Part shown: piece by piece, positions 43,967-53,099 of the stretch | How the letters are laid out: every line of letters begins with the position of its first letter | Position numbering within the stretch: position 1 is the first letter of the stretch | Source: CAYQUO01 sp964420835 | GTDB lineage: Bacteria > Chloroflexota > Anaerolineae > Anaerolineales > Anaerolineaceae | Assembly (NCBI GenBank): GCA_964420835.1 | Contig: CAYQUO010000005.1 | Location: forward strand, 1 to 64,000 | DNA: 64,000 bases | Direction of reading: 5' to 3' | Translations under genes and position numbers: made by a program | The notes under the pieces: model-generated | Database searches by the model: none | Seen by the model: only the letters and a program-made list of their open reading frames with translations | What the model was told of the DNA's origin: nothing

Positions 43967-46741
43967 ATGGATCCCGTTCAACAAATTCACCAGCTAGGTC
44001 AATCCATTTGGTATGACAATATCCAGCGGGGTATGCTTCTCCATGGCCATTTAAAGGAATTGGTGCAAGGCGGGGTAATTCGAGGTGTAACCTCCAATCC
44101 AAGCATTTTTCAGAACGCTATTGCCAATTCTGATGAATACGATCCTGAAATTCAAAACATGTCCTGGTCGGGTCTACCTGCAGAGGAGATTTACTTACAA
44201 CTGGCCATTGAAGATATAAAAAATGCGGCAGATTTGTTTCTGCCATTATATAAAACAACTGCGGGACATGATGGCTTTGTCAGCCTTGAAGTCAGCCCAA
44301 AGCTAGCCATGGACACCGAAGCTACTGTCCGGGAAGCGCAGGAACTCTGGCGACTCATCAATCGGCCTAATCTTATGATCAAGATACCTGCTACAACCCC
44401 GGGCCTGCCAGCCATGACAGCATGCCTGGAAATGGGCATCAATATCAACGCCACCCTCATTTTCTCTTTGCAGCGCTACCGGGAAGTGATTGAGGCCTAT
44501 TTTTTAGGGCTGGAAAGACGCATTGCCAAAGGGTTGCCGATTAAAGCCATTTCTTCGGTGGCCTCGTTCTTCGTCTCACGCCTGGATACCGTAATAGATG
44601 GCCAGCTCCAGGCTTTGATCCCGGAGGGAAGTGAACATAGCAATATAGCTCGCAACCTTTTAGGGAAGGCAGCGATCGCCAACGCCCGCCTGGCTTATGA
44701 GATATTTGGTGAACAATTCAATGGTGAACGCTTTGAATGGTTGCGTTCACGTGGCGCCCAAATACAACGTCCGCTCTGGGCATCGACCAGCACGAAGAAT
44801 CCGGACTACCGGGATGTACGATATGTCGAGGAATTGATCGGCCCTAATTCTGTAAACACAATCCCACCTCAAACTCTCCGTGCTTTCCAGGAACATGGCA
44901 ACGCCTCCTTAACCATCCAAAAAGACCTGGAAATCTCTCGCAGCATTCTCAATACACTTGAGCAACTTGGTATTTCTCTGGATGAAGCCACAGCCAAACT
45001 TGAGAGGGATGGAGTTCAAGCCTTCAACCAATCATATTCCGCATTGCTGGAAGCGATCGATGAAAAACGATCCTATTACACCAGGCAATTAGGCCCGCTG
45101 AAAACCAAAGTTCCTCGCCGCATAGCCAATATGAAACGGGCAAATCTCGTTCAACGGATGTTCTCATTAGATGGTTCCTTATGGACCAATGACGCTGCCG
45201 GAAAAGAAGAGGTCAGAAATCGTCTTGGCTGGTTATACTCCCCCAGTGAAAGCCTGGTTTCATTGGAAAAATGGAAATCCATTGCCGATGAGATAAAAAA
45301 AGATTTTCACCATGTTTTGCTGATAGGCATGGGAGGGTCATCACTTGCCGCTGAAGTGTTTTCAAGAATTCAAACCTCAGACCACCCGGAATGCACTTTC
45401 GGCATCCTGGATTCAACGCATCCTTGCCAAATAAGAGATATTGATGCCGGTTTCCCCCCAGGGAAGACCTTCTATATTGTATCCAGCAAATCCGGTGCGA
45501 CCTTGGAGGTAAATGCCTTCTTTAAGCACTTCTGGGACCGCGAAGTGAGTTTGGGCAATGGCAACCCGGGAGGTCATTTTATGGCCATAACCGACCCGGG
45601 CACTCCACTTGAAAAGCTTGCCCTAGAAAAGGGATTCCGATGGGTGATCCATGGTGACCCAAAAGTAGGCGGCCGGTTTTCTGCCCTAACCGCTTTTGGT
45701 CTGATTCCGGCATTGATAAATGGATGGAACGGCAACGATCTTTTGGAGGATGCCCAACTAACAATGAATACTTGCTTGCCGGACATTCAAATCGAAAGGA
45801 ACCCTGGAGCTGTTCTTGGAGCAGTTTTGTCGGAGGCATTCCAACAGGGGATGGATAAACTTACCATTCTCTCCGATCCCGGGCTGGAGTGTATGGGTTC
45901 CTGGCTGGAACAACTGATCGCTGAAAGTTCCGGCAAAGAAGGAAAAGGGGTTGTGCCGGTTGTCCTTGAGCCCCTTGCAGCAATTGACCACTATGGCAGA
46001 GATCGATATTTTATTTATTTAAAATTCGGAGGTGAGAATAACAACAGGGCACAGGAACTGCTGAATCTTGGTTTCCCAGTTCTTACTTTCTCGTTTGAAA
46101 CCCCAAACCGGGTTGGCGGTGAATTTTATTGTTGGGAGTTTGCAACAGCAATTTTATGTTCATCAATGAATGTTAATGCATTTGATCAACCCAATGTTCA
46201 GGAAAGTAAAACGATCTCAACCAAGACCATCGAGCATTTTTTAGAGACCGGGGAACTTGATGACATCGAACCCTTCTATTCAACTCCAGAAGGATCGTTG
46301 TCAGGTAATCAGGCGATTGACTTTACAGACCACCCATCCCTGGCGGTATGCATCAGGAGATTTCTCCAATTATCACAACAAGGGGATTACATAGCCATCA
46401 ATGCCTACCTGCCAATGAACGAAAGTACCATTGATAAATTGCAAAATTTCCGCAAAATGATCCTTGGGGAAACCGGGTGTGCCACCACACTTGGATTCGG
46501 TCCCAGGTTCCAGCATTCAACGGGTCAACTTCAAAAGGGAGGTGCTGGCAATGGTTTGATCCTGCAGATCACCTCTGAACTTCATTATGACCTGCCTGTT
46601 CCAGGAACCGGTTATAGTTTTTCCACCCTAATTCGATCCCAGGCAATAGGTGACTTGAAGACGCTCATGAGAAATGGCCGCCGGGTCATGCGGGTGCACC
46701 TCGAAACGGATGATGATATCAGCAGGTTAATCGTCGATTGA
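43967..46741 (+). CDS. bifunctional transaldolase/glucose-6-phosphate isomerase
   Basis: This 924-residue fusion has an N-terminal transaldolase (about 1-365; GVTSNPSIF and the Schiff-base lysine Lys139 in MIKIPATTPG) and a C-terminal phosphoglucose isomerase (about 400-924; LIGMGGSSLAAEVF and KSGATLEVNAFFKHF). It links glycolysis and the pentose phosphate pathway in one chain. The ATG at 43967 has GGAG just upstream; an ATG at 43955 directly follows the rpiB stop and is less likely. Confidence 0.93.
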   Translation: MDPVQQIHQLGQSIWYDNIQRGMLLHGHLKELVQGGVIRGVTSNPSIFQNAIANSDEYDPEIQNMSWSGLPAEEIYLQLAIEDIKNAADLFLPLYKTTAGHDGFVSLEVSPKLAMDTEATVREAQELWRLINRPNLMIKIPATTPGLPAMTACLEMGININATLIFSLQRYREVIEAYFLGLERRIAKGLPIKAISSVASFFVSRLDTVIDGQLQALIPEGSEHSNIARNLLGKAAIANARLAYEIFGEQFNGERFEWLRSRGAQIQRPLWASTSTKNPDYRDVRYVEELIGPNSVNTIPPQTLRAFQEHGNASLTIQKDLEISRSILNTLEQLGISLDEATAKLERDGVQAFNQSYSALLEAIDEKRSYYTRQLGPLKTKVPRRIANMKRANLVQRMFSLDGSLWTNDAAGKEEVRNRLGWLYSPSESLVSLEKWKSIADEIKKDFHHVLLIGMGGSSLAAEVFSRIQTSDHPECTFGILDSTHPCQIRDIDAGFPPGKTFYIVSSKSGATLEVNAFFKHFWDREVSLGNGNPGGHFMAITDPGTPLEKLALEKGFRWVIHGDPKVGGRFSALTAFGLIPALINGWNGNDLLEDAQLTMNTCLPDIQIERNPGAVLGAVLSEAFQQGMDKLTILSDPGLECMGSWLEQLIAESSGKEGKGVVPVVLEPLAAIDHYGRDRYFIYLKFGGENNNRAQELLNLGFPVLTFSFETPNRVGGEFYCWEFATAILCSSMNVNAFDQPNVQESKTISTKTIEHFLETGELDDIEPFYSTPEGSLSGNQAIDFTDHPSLAVCIRRFLQLSQQGDYIAINAYLPMNESTIDKLQNFRKMILGETGCATTLGFGPRFQHSTGQLQKGGAGNGLILQITSELHYDLPVPGTGYSFSTLIRSQAIGDLKTLMRNGRRVMRVHLETDDDISRLIVD

Positions 46742-47376
46742 CAGCACGCCCTACAGTATATTGCTGCATTAGGCCCATCTGCCGTTTCCGATTTACCATC
46801 CAGGGGGATTCGGAACATTCAATCCCCTGTCCCAAGTGTGGGTCTCCAACACGGGCTTTCGTTATGCCGGATAGCCAAAGGATTTCCTGGGAAGACTCAA
46901 ATCCTCCCGGCCTTGGAATAGAGGTTATTCTGGATAATATTCGGAGTGCCTACAATGTTGGTTCCATCTTCCGGACCGCTGACGGCGTAAACGCCAGGCA
47001 CATCCACCTTTGTGGGATCACACCCTCACCGGAACATAAACAGGTGCAAAAAACAGCCTTGGGGGCCCAATGGGTTATCCCCTGGACAATGCATTGGAAT
47101 GCCCTTGATGCTGCCAGGCAGTGTATGCAGCAGGGGATGAGATTATGGGCCTTGGAGTGTTCCAGGGAAAGCCAATCGATATTTGATGTCGATAAATATG
47201 TTGGGGAAGATCCCATAGCCCTCGTGGTCGGCAATGAGATTGGCGGTGTGGATCCTTCAATACTCAAATTGAGCGAGAAAATTTTTCATATTCCCATGCT
47301 TGGCAACAAGAATTCTTTAAATGTTGCCACCGCGTTTGGTATCGCCATTTACCACATCCGTTTCGTAACGCCCTAG
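46738..47376 (+). CDS. SPOUT (TrmH-family) RNA 2'-O-methyltransferase with N-terminal zinc ribbon
   Basis: The 212-residue protein has the knotted SPOUT motifs NIRSAYNVGSIFRTADG, ALVVGNEIGGV and IPMLGNKNSLNVATAFGIA. Residues 8-40 contain cysteines (YCCIRP-IC, CPKCGS) that look like a zinc ribbon. The start is a TTG that overlaps the previous TGA as TTGA. A start at the later ATG (residue 43) would remove the ribbon. The RNA target is unknown. Confidence 0.82.
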   Translation: MTARPTVYCCIRPICRFRFTIQGDSEHSIPCPKCGSPTRAFVMPDSQRISWEDSNPPGLGIEVILDNIRSAYNVGSIFRTADGVNARHIHLCGITPSPEHKQVQKTALGAQWVIPWTMHWNALDAARQCMQQGMRLWALECSRESQSIFDVDKYVGEDPIALVVGNEIGGVDPSILKLSEKIFHIPMLGNKNSLNVATAFGIAIYHIRFVTP

Positions 47377-47409
47377 CAATCCACCCCCAGTAATGCCATT
47401 CTGTTTGCT

Positions 47410-48297
47410 TTATTTAGACTTTGCGAAAGCCTCTTCTTTCAGGAGTTCCAAGAGGTATTGACCATAACGATTGATGGAGAGTTTTTCCGCCAGCCCTGCC
47501 AACTCATCGGCCGAAATATATCCCATTCTATATGCTATCTCTTCAGGGCAGGCGATCATTAATCCCTGTCTTTCCTCAACTGCCTGAACAAAACTCGATG
47601 CCTGCAGAAGTGATTCATGAGTTCCCGCGTCCAGCCAGGCCACTCCCCTGCCCAGGACCTGAACCGTTAGGTAGCCCTTGCCCAGGTACCATCGGTTGAT
47701 GTCGGTAATTTCAAGTTCACCTCTTGATGAGGGTTGAAGAGACGCTGCAACATCCTTTACCTGGTGATCATAAAAATATATGCCTGGAACCGCAAAATTG
47801 GATTTTGGTTTATTAGGTTTTTCCTCCAGGGAAAGGACTCTATAATCTTTGTCAAATTCAACAACGCCATACCGTTCCGGGTCTTTCACTGGATAAGCAA
47901 AAATTTCAGCACCTTGTTGTAACTCTGCCGCTGAACGGAGAATGTCCGGCAGACCGGTTCCAAAGAAAATATTGTCTCCCAACATCAGGCAAACAGGCTC
48001 GTCGCCAATGAATTCTCTGCCAAGGATAAAGGCTTCTGCCAACCCGCGAGGGGCCTGTTGTACAGTGAATTTAAAATCCAACCCCCATTGGTTGCCATTG
48101 CCCAAAAGGCGTTTAAATGCCTGCAAATCCTCAGGAGTCGTAATAATCAGTATCTCACGGATCCTGGCCAACATTAACATGGACAGCGGGTAATAGATCA
48201 TGGGTTTATCATAGATAGGCAATAGTTGCTTGCTTGTACCCATCGTCAATGGATAGAGCCTGGTTCCATAACCACCAGCCAGGAGGATTCCTTTCAT
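47410..48297 (-). CDS. rfbA: glucose-1-phosphate thymidylyltransferase
   Basis: RfbA makes dTDP-glucose from dTTP and glucose 1-phosphate. The 295-residue protein has GILLAGGYGTRLYPLT, YDKPMIYYPLSMLM and FLGDNIFFG-like GDNIFFGTGL. It overlaps rfbB by one base, so it is the second gene of that operon. The pgm-like gene at 57451 may supply glucose 1-phosphate. Confidence 0.96.
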   Translation of the reverse strand: MKGILLAGGYGTRLYPLTMGTSKQLLPIYDKPMIYYPLSMLMLARIREILIITTPEDLQAFKRLLGNGNQWGLDFKFTVQQAPRGLAEAFILGREFIGDEPVCLMLGDNIFFGTGLPDILRSAAELQQGAEIFAYPVKDPERYGVVEFDKDYRVLSLEEKPNKPKSNFAVPGIYFYDHQVKDVAASLQPSSRGELEITDINRWYLGKGYLTVQVLGRGVAWLDAGTHESLLQASSFVQAVEERQGLMIACPEEIAYRMGYISADELAGLAEKLSINRYGQYLLELLKEEAFAKSK

Positions 48298-49382
48298 TAT
48301 CCGTTTTTTCCCCTTTCCAGATAATTTTTATTAATCCATTCCTGGTATTCTCCCTTTCCCTGGATGGCAGCCGCCCATTCAGGGTTTTGCAGATACCACC
48401 GCACTGTTTCCGTAAGGCCTGTTTTTAAGTCATAAGAGGGCTTCCATCCCAGCTCACTATATATCTTTCCAATCTCAATGGCATATCGCCGGTCATGCCC
48501 CGGACGATCCGCAACGTGCGTGATCAGGTCCCTGTACGATAAACCTCCCTGACTTGGGATTAATTCATCCAGAATCGAACATATCTCCTCGACCAACTCG
48601 TTGTTGGGGATCTGATTCTCACCACCTACCAGATATGTTTCACCTAGTTTTCCTGCCTGAAGGATCTGATAGATCGCTTGGCAGTGATCCTTCACATACA
48701 ACCAGTCGCGGATCTGTCTGCCATCTCCGTAAATCGGAATTGGCTTTCCGGATACGGCATTGAGGATGATCAGCGGCACCATTTTTTCGGGATATTGGTA
48801 GGGGCCATAATTATTCGAGCAGTTTGAGATGCTGACCGGCAAACCGTATGTATGGTAATAAGCCCGCACAAGGTGATCGGCTCCTGCCTTCGAGGCTGCA
48901 TAAGGAGATCTGGGCGCATACGGCGTCAAGTGATTGAAAGGCGACTCATCCACTCCCAGGGTCCCAAATACTTCATCGGTTGATATATGATGAAATCGAA
49001 CGGCATCCAATGGCAGGTTTTTTTCCTCCAGCCAGTATTCTTTTACCTTCTCCAAAAGGGTAAAAGTGCCGTTAAGATTTGTTCGGATAAAAAGTGAAGG
49101 CCCGCTAATCGATCGATCTACGTGACTTTCGGCAGCAAAATGGACTACGGTATCAACCTGATATTCCTTCAAAATGCCCGCCACTAGGGTATCATTATTG
49201 ATATCGCCCTGAATAAAATGGAAATTCTCGAAATTAGAAACATCCCTGAGGTTTTCCATACGTCCGGCATAAGTTAATAAATCCAAAACCACAATGTTCA
49301 GTTCTGGTTCCTGTTCAAAAATATAATGGACAAAATTGGCACCTATGAATCCTGCCCCACCGGTCACCAGCAATGTCTTCAT
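48297..49382 (-). CDS. rfbB: dTDP-glucose 4,6-dehydratase
   Basis: The 361-residue extended SDR has TGGAGFIGANFVHYI, HISTDEVFG and the catalytic YAASKAGADHLV. It converts dTDP-glucose to dTDP-4-keto-6-deoxyglucose, the branch point to rhamnose and to the amino sugar made by the WecE-type enzyme at 38540. AAGGA lies 8 bases before the ATG. No rfbC or rfbD is in the window. Confidence 0.96.
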   Translation of the reverse strand: MKTLLVTGGAGFIGANFVHYIFEQEPELNIVVLDLLTYAGRMENLRDVSNFENFHFIQGDINNDTLVAGILKEYQVDTVVHFAAESHVDRSISGPSLFIRTNLNGTFTLLEKVKEYWLEEKNLPLDAVRFHHISTDEVFGTLGVDESPFNHLTPYAPRSPYAASKAGADHLVRAYYHTYGLPVSISNCSNNYGPYQYPEKMVPLIILNAVSGKPIPIYGDGRQIRDWLYVKDHCQAIYQILQAGKLGETYLVGGENQIPNNELVEEICSILDELIPSQGGLSYRDLITHVADRPGHDRRYAIEIGKIYSELGWKPSYDLKTGLTETVRWYLQNPEWAAAIQGKGEYQEWINKNYLERGKNG

Positions 49383-49505
49383 AAGGAATTATCCTTTTTC
49401 CATATTGTATTATGTATTGTATCCGCAAACAGGGATTTGAGATGGTATAACCTGAATAGTAAACTGAATTCGCAAAGTTGATTCAATCCCATTTGGAGAA
49501 TAATC

Positions 49506-51002
49506 ATGCCGAAATATATTGCAGCAATTGACCAGGGCACCACCAGTACCAGATGCATGATTTTTGACCGATCTGGGAAAGTTGTCAGTTTCGACCAGAA
49601 GGAACACCAGCAATATTATCCCCACCCCGGATGGGTTGAACATGACCCGTTGGAGATTTGGGGAAATGTCAAGTTAGTAATCAACAACGCCATTCAGAAA
49701 GCAGGAATAACCCCGGCCGACTTGGCAGGCTTTGGCGTTACAAATCAACGCGAAACCACCGTGCTGTGGGAAAAGTCGACTGGCGTTCCGGTTCATCCTG
49801 CCGTGGTCTGGCAGGACACCCGTACCGACAAGATCTGCAACACGCTGGCAAGAGAAGGGGGGCAGGACCGCTTCCGGGAAAAGGTGGGTTTGCCATTGGC
49901 AACATATTTTTCAGCGCCAAAAATTAAATGGCTGCTTGAAAACATATCCGGGGTAAGGAAGAAGGCGAACCAGGGCGAAATCCTTTTCGGGACGATCGAT
50001 AGTTGGATTGTTTGGTGCTTAACCGGCGGCCCAAATGGTGGAATACACATTACAGACCCCACTAACGCCTCCCGCACGATGCTTATGAACCTGAACACCT
50101 TGGAGTGGGATGAAGAAATACTGGATATTTTTGATATTCCGTTGAGAATATTGCCAATAATTAATCCCTCATCTCAAATTTTTGGTTTTGCAAAAGACAT
50201 TGTAAATGGCATACCAGTTGCCGGCATTCTGGGTGATCAGCAGGCAGCCCTGTTTGGGCAAACCTGTTTCTCCCCAGGAGAAGTAAAAACCACCTATGGC
50301 ACCGGTTGTTTCATGTTGATGAATACAGGCAACCACCCTGTTCCAAGTTCGCATCGATTGTTGACCACTTTGGGGTACCAGATCGGCAATCAATCACCTG
50401 TATACTGCCTGGAGGGTTCCATAGCAATTACCGGTGCTCTGGTGCAATGGCTGCGCGACAACCTGGGGATAATAGATCGGTCAGCCGAAGTGGAATCGCT
50501 TGCCCGTTCTGTTCCGGATAATGGTGGCATTTATTTCGTCCCCGCTTTTTCAGGCCTTTTTGCGCCTTACTGGCGCAGCGATGCCCGTGGGGCCATTCTC
50601 GGAATGACCCGTTACATACACCGGGGGCACATCGCTCGGGCGGCGCTCGAGGCTACAGCGTTTCAAACACGCGAGATCCTTGAGGCCATGGAATCGGATT
50701 CAAGGGTCAAACTGCAATCAATAAAAGTGGATGGCGGCATGGTGGCAAATGAATTATTAATGCAGTTTCAGGCAGATATACTGGATATTCCGGTCATACG
50801 TCCAAAAATTTCAGAAACGACTGCGATGGGGGCGGCTTATGCTGCTGGTATTTCGACTGGATTCTGGTCCAGCACCGAAGACCTGAAAACCATCTGGCAG
50901 GAGGACAGGAAATGGGTGCCGGCAATGGACCAGTCCAACCGGGATCGACTGTACCAGGCTTGGAAAAAGGCCGTCCTTCGAACATTCGACTGGGAAAGAT
51001 AG
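49506..51002 (+). CDS. glpK: glycerol kinase
   Basis: The 498-residue enzyme phosphorylates glycerol to glycerol 3-phosphate. Motifs are IDQGTTSTR, GVTNQRETTVLWE, HPAVVWQDTRT, KTTYGTGCFML and the DGGMVANELLMQFQADI block. GGAG lies 8 bases before the ATG. No glycerol facilitator or dehydrogenase gene is adjacent; glycerol 3-phosphate could feed phospholipid synthesis with PlsX. Confidence 0.97.
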   Translation: MPKYIAAIDQGTTSTRCMIFDRSGKVVSFDQKEHQQYYPHPGWVEHDPLEIWGNVKLVINNAIQKAGITPADLAGFGVTNQRETTVLWEKSTGVPVHPAVVWQDTRTDKICNTLAREGGQDRFREKVGLPLATYFSAPKIKWLLENISGVRKKANQGEILFGTIDSWIVWCLTGGPNGGIHITDPTNASRTMLMNLNTLEWDEEILDIFDIPLRILPIINPSSQIFGFAKDIVNGIPVAGILGDQQAALFGQTCFSPGEVKTTYGTGCFMLMNTGNHPVPSSHRLLTTLGYQIGNQSPVYCLEGSIAITGALVQWLRDNLGIIDRSAEVESLARSVPDNGGIYFVPAFSGLFAPYWRSDARGAILGMTRYIHRGHIARAALEATAFQTREILEAMESDSRVKLQSIKVDGGMVANELLMQFQADILDIPVIRPKISETTAMGAAYAAGISTGFWSSTEDLKTIWQEDRKWVPAMDQSNRDRLYQAWKKAVLRTFDWER

Positions 51003-51027
51003 GCTCCTTTCATTCCACACGTCTTGC

Positions 51028-51056
51028 TTGACGAATATATTGAAGGCGCTTACAAT
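51028..51056 (+). promoter_or_regulatory. promoter for rplY
   Basis: TTGACG (51028-51033) and TACAAT (51051-51056) are 17 bases apart. Transcription would start near 51063, immediately before the repeat-containing leader. Confidence 0.6.
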
Positions 51057-51064
51057 CTTCCCTC

Positions 51065-51117
51065 GAACAGGTTTGACCTGTTCAACATCCCAATTATAGA
51101 GTGAAGGTAACCTGTTC
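51065..51117 (+). promoter_or_regulatory. rplY leader with mutually exclusive hairpins
   Basis: GAACAGGT (51065-51072) can pair with either of two exact copies of ACCTGTTC (51076-51083 and 51110-51117). The first makes an 8-bp stem with a 3-base loop; the second a longer-loop stem ending about 20 bases before the ribosome site. Such alternatives are typical of attenuators or ribosomal-protein autoregulatory leaders. Regulation is inferred. Confidence 0.4.
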
Positions 51118-51147
51118 TTAGGGTGAGAGGCACTCGAAGGATTATTC

Positions 51148-51801
51148 ATGGAAAAGGCAGTTTTACAGGCAAAAAAACGTACTATAACGGGCAAGCAGGT
51201 TGGTGCATTGCGCCGGGAGGGGAAATTACCCGCCATTATCTACGGTCACAATGTCAACCCGATGCCGATCCAGTTGGATGCAAGGGAAACTGCAAGGCTG
51301 CTCAATACGTTAACCGCTTCTTCCCTCATCTCAATTGATCTGGATGGCAAGGAATTCATGACACTGGTACGTGAAAAACAACGGGACCACATCAGGAATG
51401 AACTGATTCATGTTGATTTTCAGGCTGTGTCCCTGACAGAAAAAATCCGCGCAATGGTCGGCCTTGAACTCACAGGTATTGCGCCCGCTGTAAAAGAGAT
51501 GAATGGAATCGTTATCACGGGTTTGTCCGAAATCGAAGTCGAGGCCTTGCCCCAGGATCTTCCCGAGAAGATCAGTGTGGATATCTCGGGGCTTCAAAAA
51601 ATCGGAGATGCCATATTCATCAAGGATATCCAATTGGCTGACAACCTCCAGGTTTACAGCAACCCTGAAGATATGGTTGTCATCATCACCTCCGGCGCTG
51701 TTCAGGAAGAGGTTGCAGAAGAGGAAGTTGCTGCCGCCGCCGCCGAACCTGAAGTGATCGAAAAGGGCAAGAAAGAGGAAGAAGTGGAAGAAAAAGGGTA
51801 A
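51148..51801 (+). CDS. rplY: 50S ribosomal protein L25 (long, CTC form)
   Basis: The 217-residue protein has the L25 domain (about 1-95, with TGKQVGALRREGKLPAIIYG in part) and the C-terminal CTC beta domain (about 100-185). An Ala/Glu/Lys-rich tail of about 30 residues follows. It binds 5S rRNA. AAGGA lies 6 bases before the ATG. A strong terminator follows. Confidence 0.95.
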   Translation: MEKAVLQAKKRTITGKQVGALRREGKLPAIIYGHNVNPMPIQLDARETARLLNTLTASSLISIDLDGKEFMTLVREKQRDHIRNELIHVDFQAVSLTEKIRAMVGLELTGIAPAVKEMNGIVITGLSEIEVEALPQDLPEKISVDISGLQKIGDAIFIKDIQLADNLQVYSNPEDMVVIITSGAVQEEVAEEEVAAAAAEPEVIEKGKKEEEVEEKG

Positions 51802-51841
51802 ACCCCAATTTCTTACCCACAGGAAAATTGTCCCAAATTCC

Positions 51842-51875
51842 AAATGCCCCGGCGTCGTGCCGGGGCATTTTCTTC
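51842..51875 (+). terminator. intrinsic terminator of rplY
   Basis: A perfect 12-bp GC-rich stem (51842-51853 with 51859-51870) and a 5-base loop are followed by a T/C-rich run. It also separates rplY from the convergent NUDIX gene. Confidence 0.85.
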
Positions 51876-51891
51876 TTCCATCCAATCCACT

Positions 51892-52500
51892 CTATTCAAT
51901 TAGGTTAATACATTGCAGGAAATTCACCATGATCATTGCGGTGACCCCCCATAACAACTCCCCATCGAACTTCTTATAGATGATTACATTTTCCCTTCGT
52001 CCCGTTGGGAAAAGCATGGGGATCTCATGCCAGTTCTTCCTTTCAGCCAGCCACCCCAGGGGTATTGTAAATACCCGGCTGACTTCTCTTTCCTCGATCC
52101 GTAGTTCAAATGGCCAGGGTATCCGGGCGATCACCGGGGAAACCATGAACCGGGTAATGGTTTCGTAATCCGCCAATCGTCCCAGAATGTGCACATCACC
52201 CATGCATAAGCCGATTTCCTCGCAGGCTTCCCGGATGGCCGCATCTTCGGGAGTGTTGTCATTGGGTTCCAGCCCGCCTCCGGGAAAAGACACCTGTCCT
52301 TTGTGGTCCTGGACCTTGTTTGTGCGCCTGGTAAATAAAACGTGCCATTCATCAGAATTCAGGAACAATGGAATCATGACCGCTGCTTTTCGCAGATTGT
52401 TAACAGGCCCTCCAACCCCAGCCCCATCAAGCGGTTGGGATATCAATTGCTGGATCGTGTTTTCCGTCAGGTCACTGATCGTAATGCGATGATATTTCAA
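51892..52500 (-). CDS. NUDIX hydrolase, CoA pyrophosphatase-like
   Basis: The 202-residue protein has a complete Nudix box (GGGLEPNDNTPEDAAIREACEEIGL, given here by GGG, REACEEIGL) and the upstream FPGG context VQDHKGQVSFPGG typical of NudL/CoA pyrophosphatases. The preferred start is a TTG at 52500 overlapping the upstream TGA (TTGA) with GGGGA before it; the frame opens at an ATG at 52539 lacking a ribosome site. Confidence 0.83.
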   Translation of the reverse strand: MKYHRITISDLTENTIQQLISQPLDGAGVGGPVNNLRKAAVMIPLFLNSDEWHVLFTRRTNKVQDHKGQVSFPGGGLEPNDNTPEDAAIREACEEIGLCMGDVHILGRLADYETITRFMVSPVIARIPWPFELRIEEREVSRVFTIPLGWLAERKNWHEIPMLFPTGRRENVIIYKKFDGELLWGVTAMIMVNFLQCINLIE

Positions 52501-53099
52501 ATTGCATCCCCACGCAACAGATTTCCACAAAAGGTGCACACAGCTGTAATTTGATCCACCCAGGTTACTTCCGTCGGATCAATCGGAGCTCCACATTTCG
52601 GGCAGTATAATGGCAGTGGAAGCCGCTTGGGCATGCCGATGGGCTTAAGGGGTCGATCCTCCGACAGGGTTTGGCCTTTCAGAATCCCTTTCAGCCAAGC
52701 CTCCAACTTTTGCGCATCCTCCGGGTGGTCAAGTGTTTTTAAAACCGCAACTGCCTTCATGCATGCCCGCCGGGCTTCGGAAAATCCACCCCTTTCAGCC
52801 AGAAGCGTAATGCCTTTCATCACCTGTTCCTTGCCCGGTTGAATTTGTCCAGCCCGAAAATAGGCTTTTCCCGCGTGAATGAAGGTATAAGGAGCACGCG
52901 TCCCCCCTTGTTGGGCTATGGCGGTTGCCATTGTCTCATACAACCCAGCCGCTTCTTCAAATTGCCCCAAGTTAAACAACCGGTTGGCCTTGATGAGCAT
53001 TGGAGGAACTGGGACTCCATGCGCCATCGGACTCTTATTCGGGAGGCGGGGACGTCTTCGAAACAAGGCAGTCTTCCTCACTTTCTGGAATAATCCCAT
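52497..53099 (-). CDS. TPR/zinc-ribbon protein, unknown
   Basis: The protein of about 200 residues has a basic N-terminus, a helical TPR-like middle (LFNLGQFEEAAGLYETMA) and a C-terminal zinc ribbon (CPKC ... CTFC). Function is unknown. The start is uncertain: ATG at 53099 overlaps trmI by 65 bases, while an ATG at 53027 would start just after the trmI stop. The gene sits between trmI and the NUDIX gene, with overlaps on both sides, so they form one operon. Confidence 0.7.
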   Translation of the reverse strand: MGLFQKVRKTALFRRRPRLPNKSPMAHGVPVPPMLIKANRLFNLGQFEEAAGLYETMATAIAQQGGTRAPYTFIHAGKAYFRAGQIQPGKEQVMKGITLLAERGGFSEARRACMKAVAVLKTLDHPEDAQKLEAWLKGILKGQTLSEDRPLKPIGMPKRLPLPLYCPKCGAPIDPTEVTWVDQITAVCTFCGNLLRGDAI

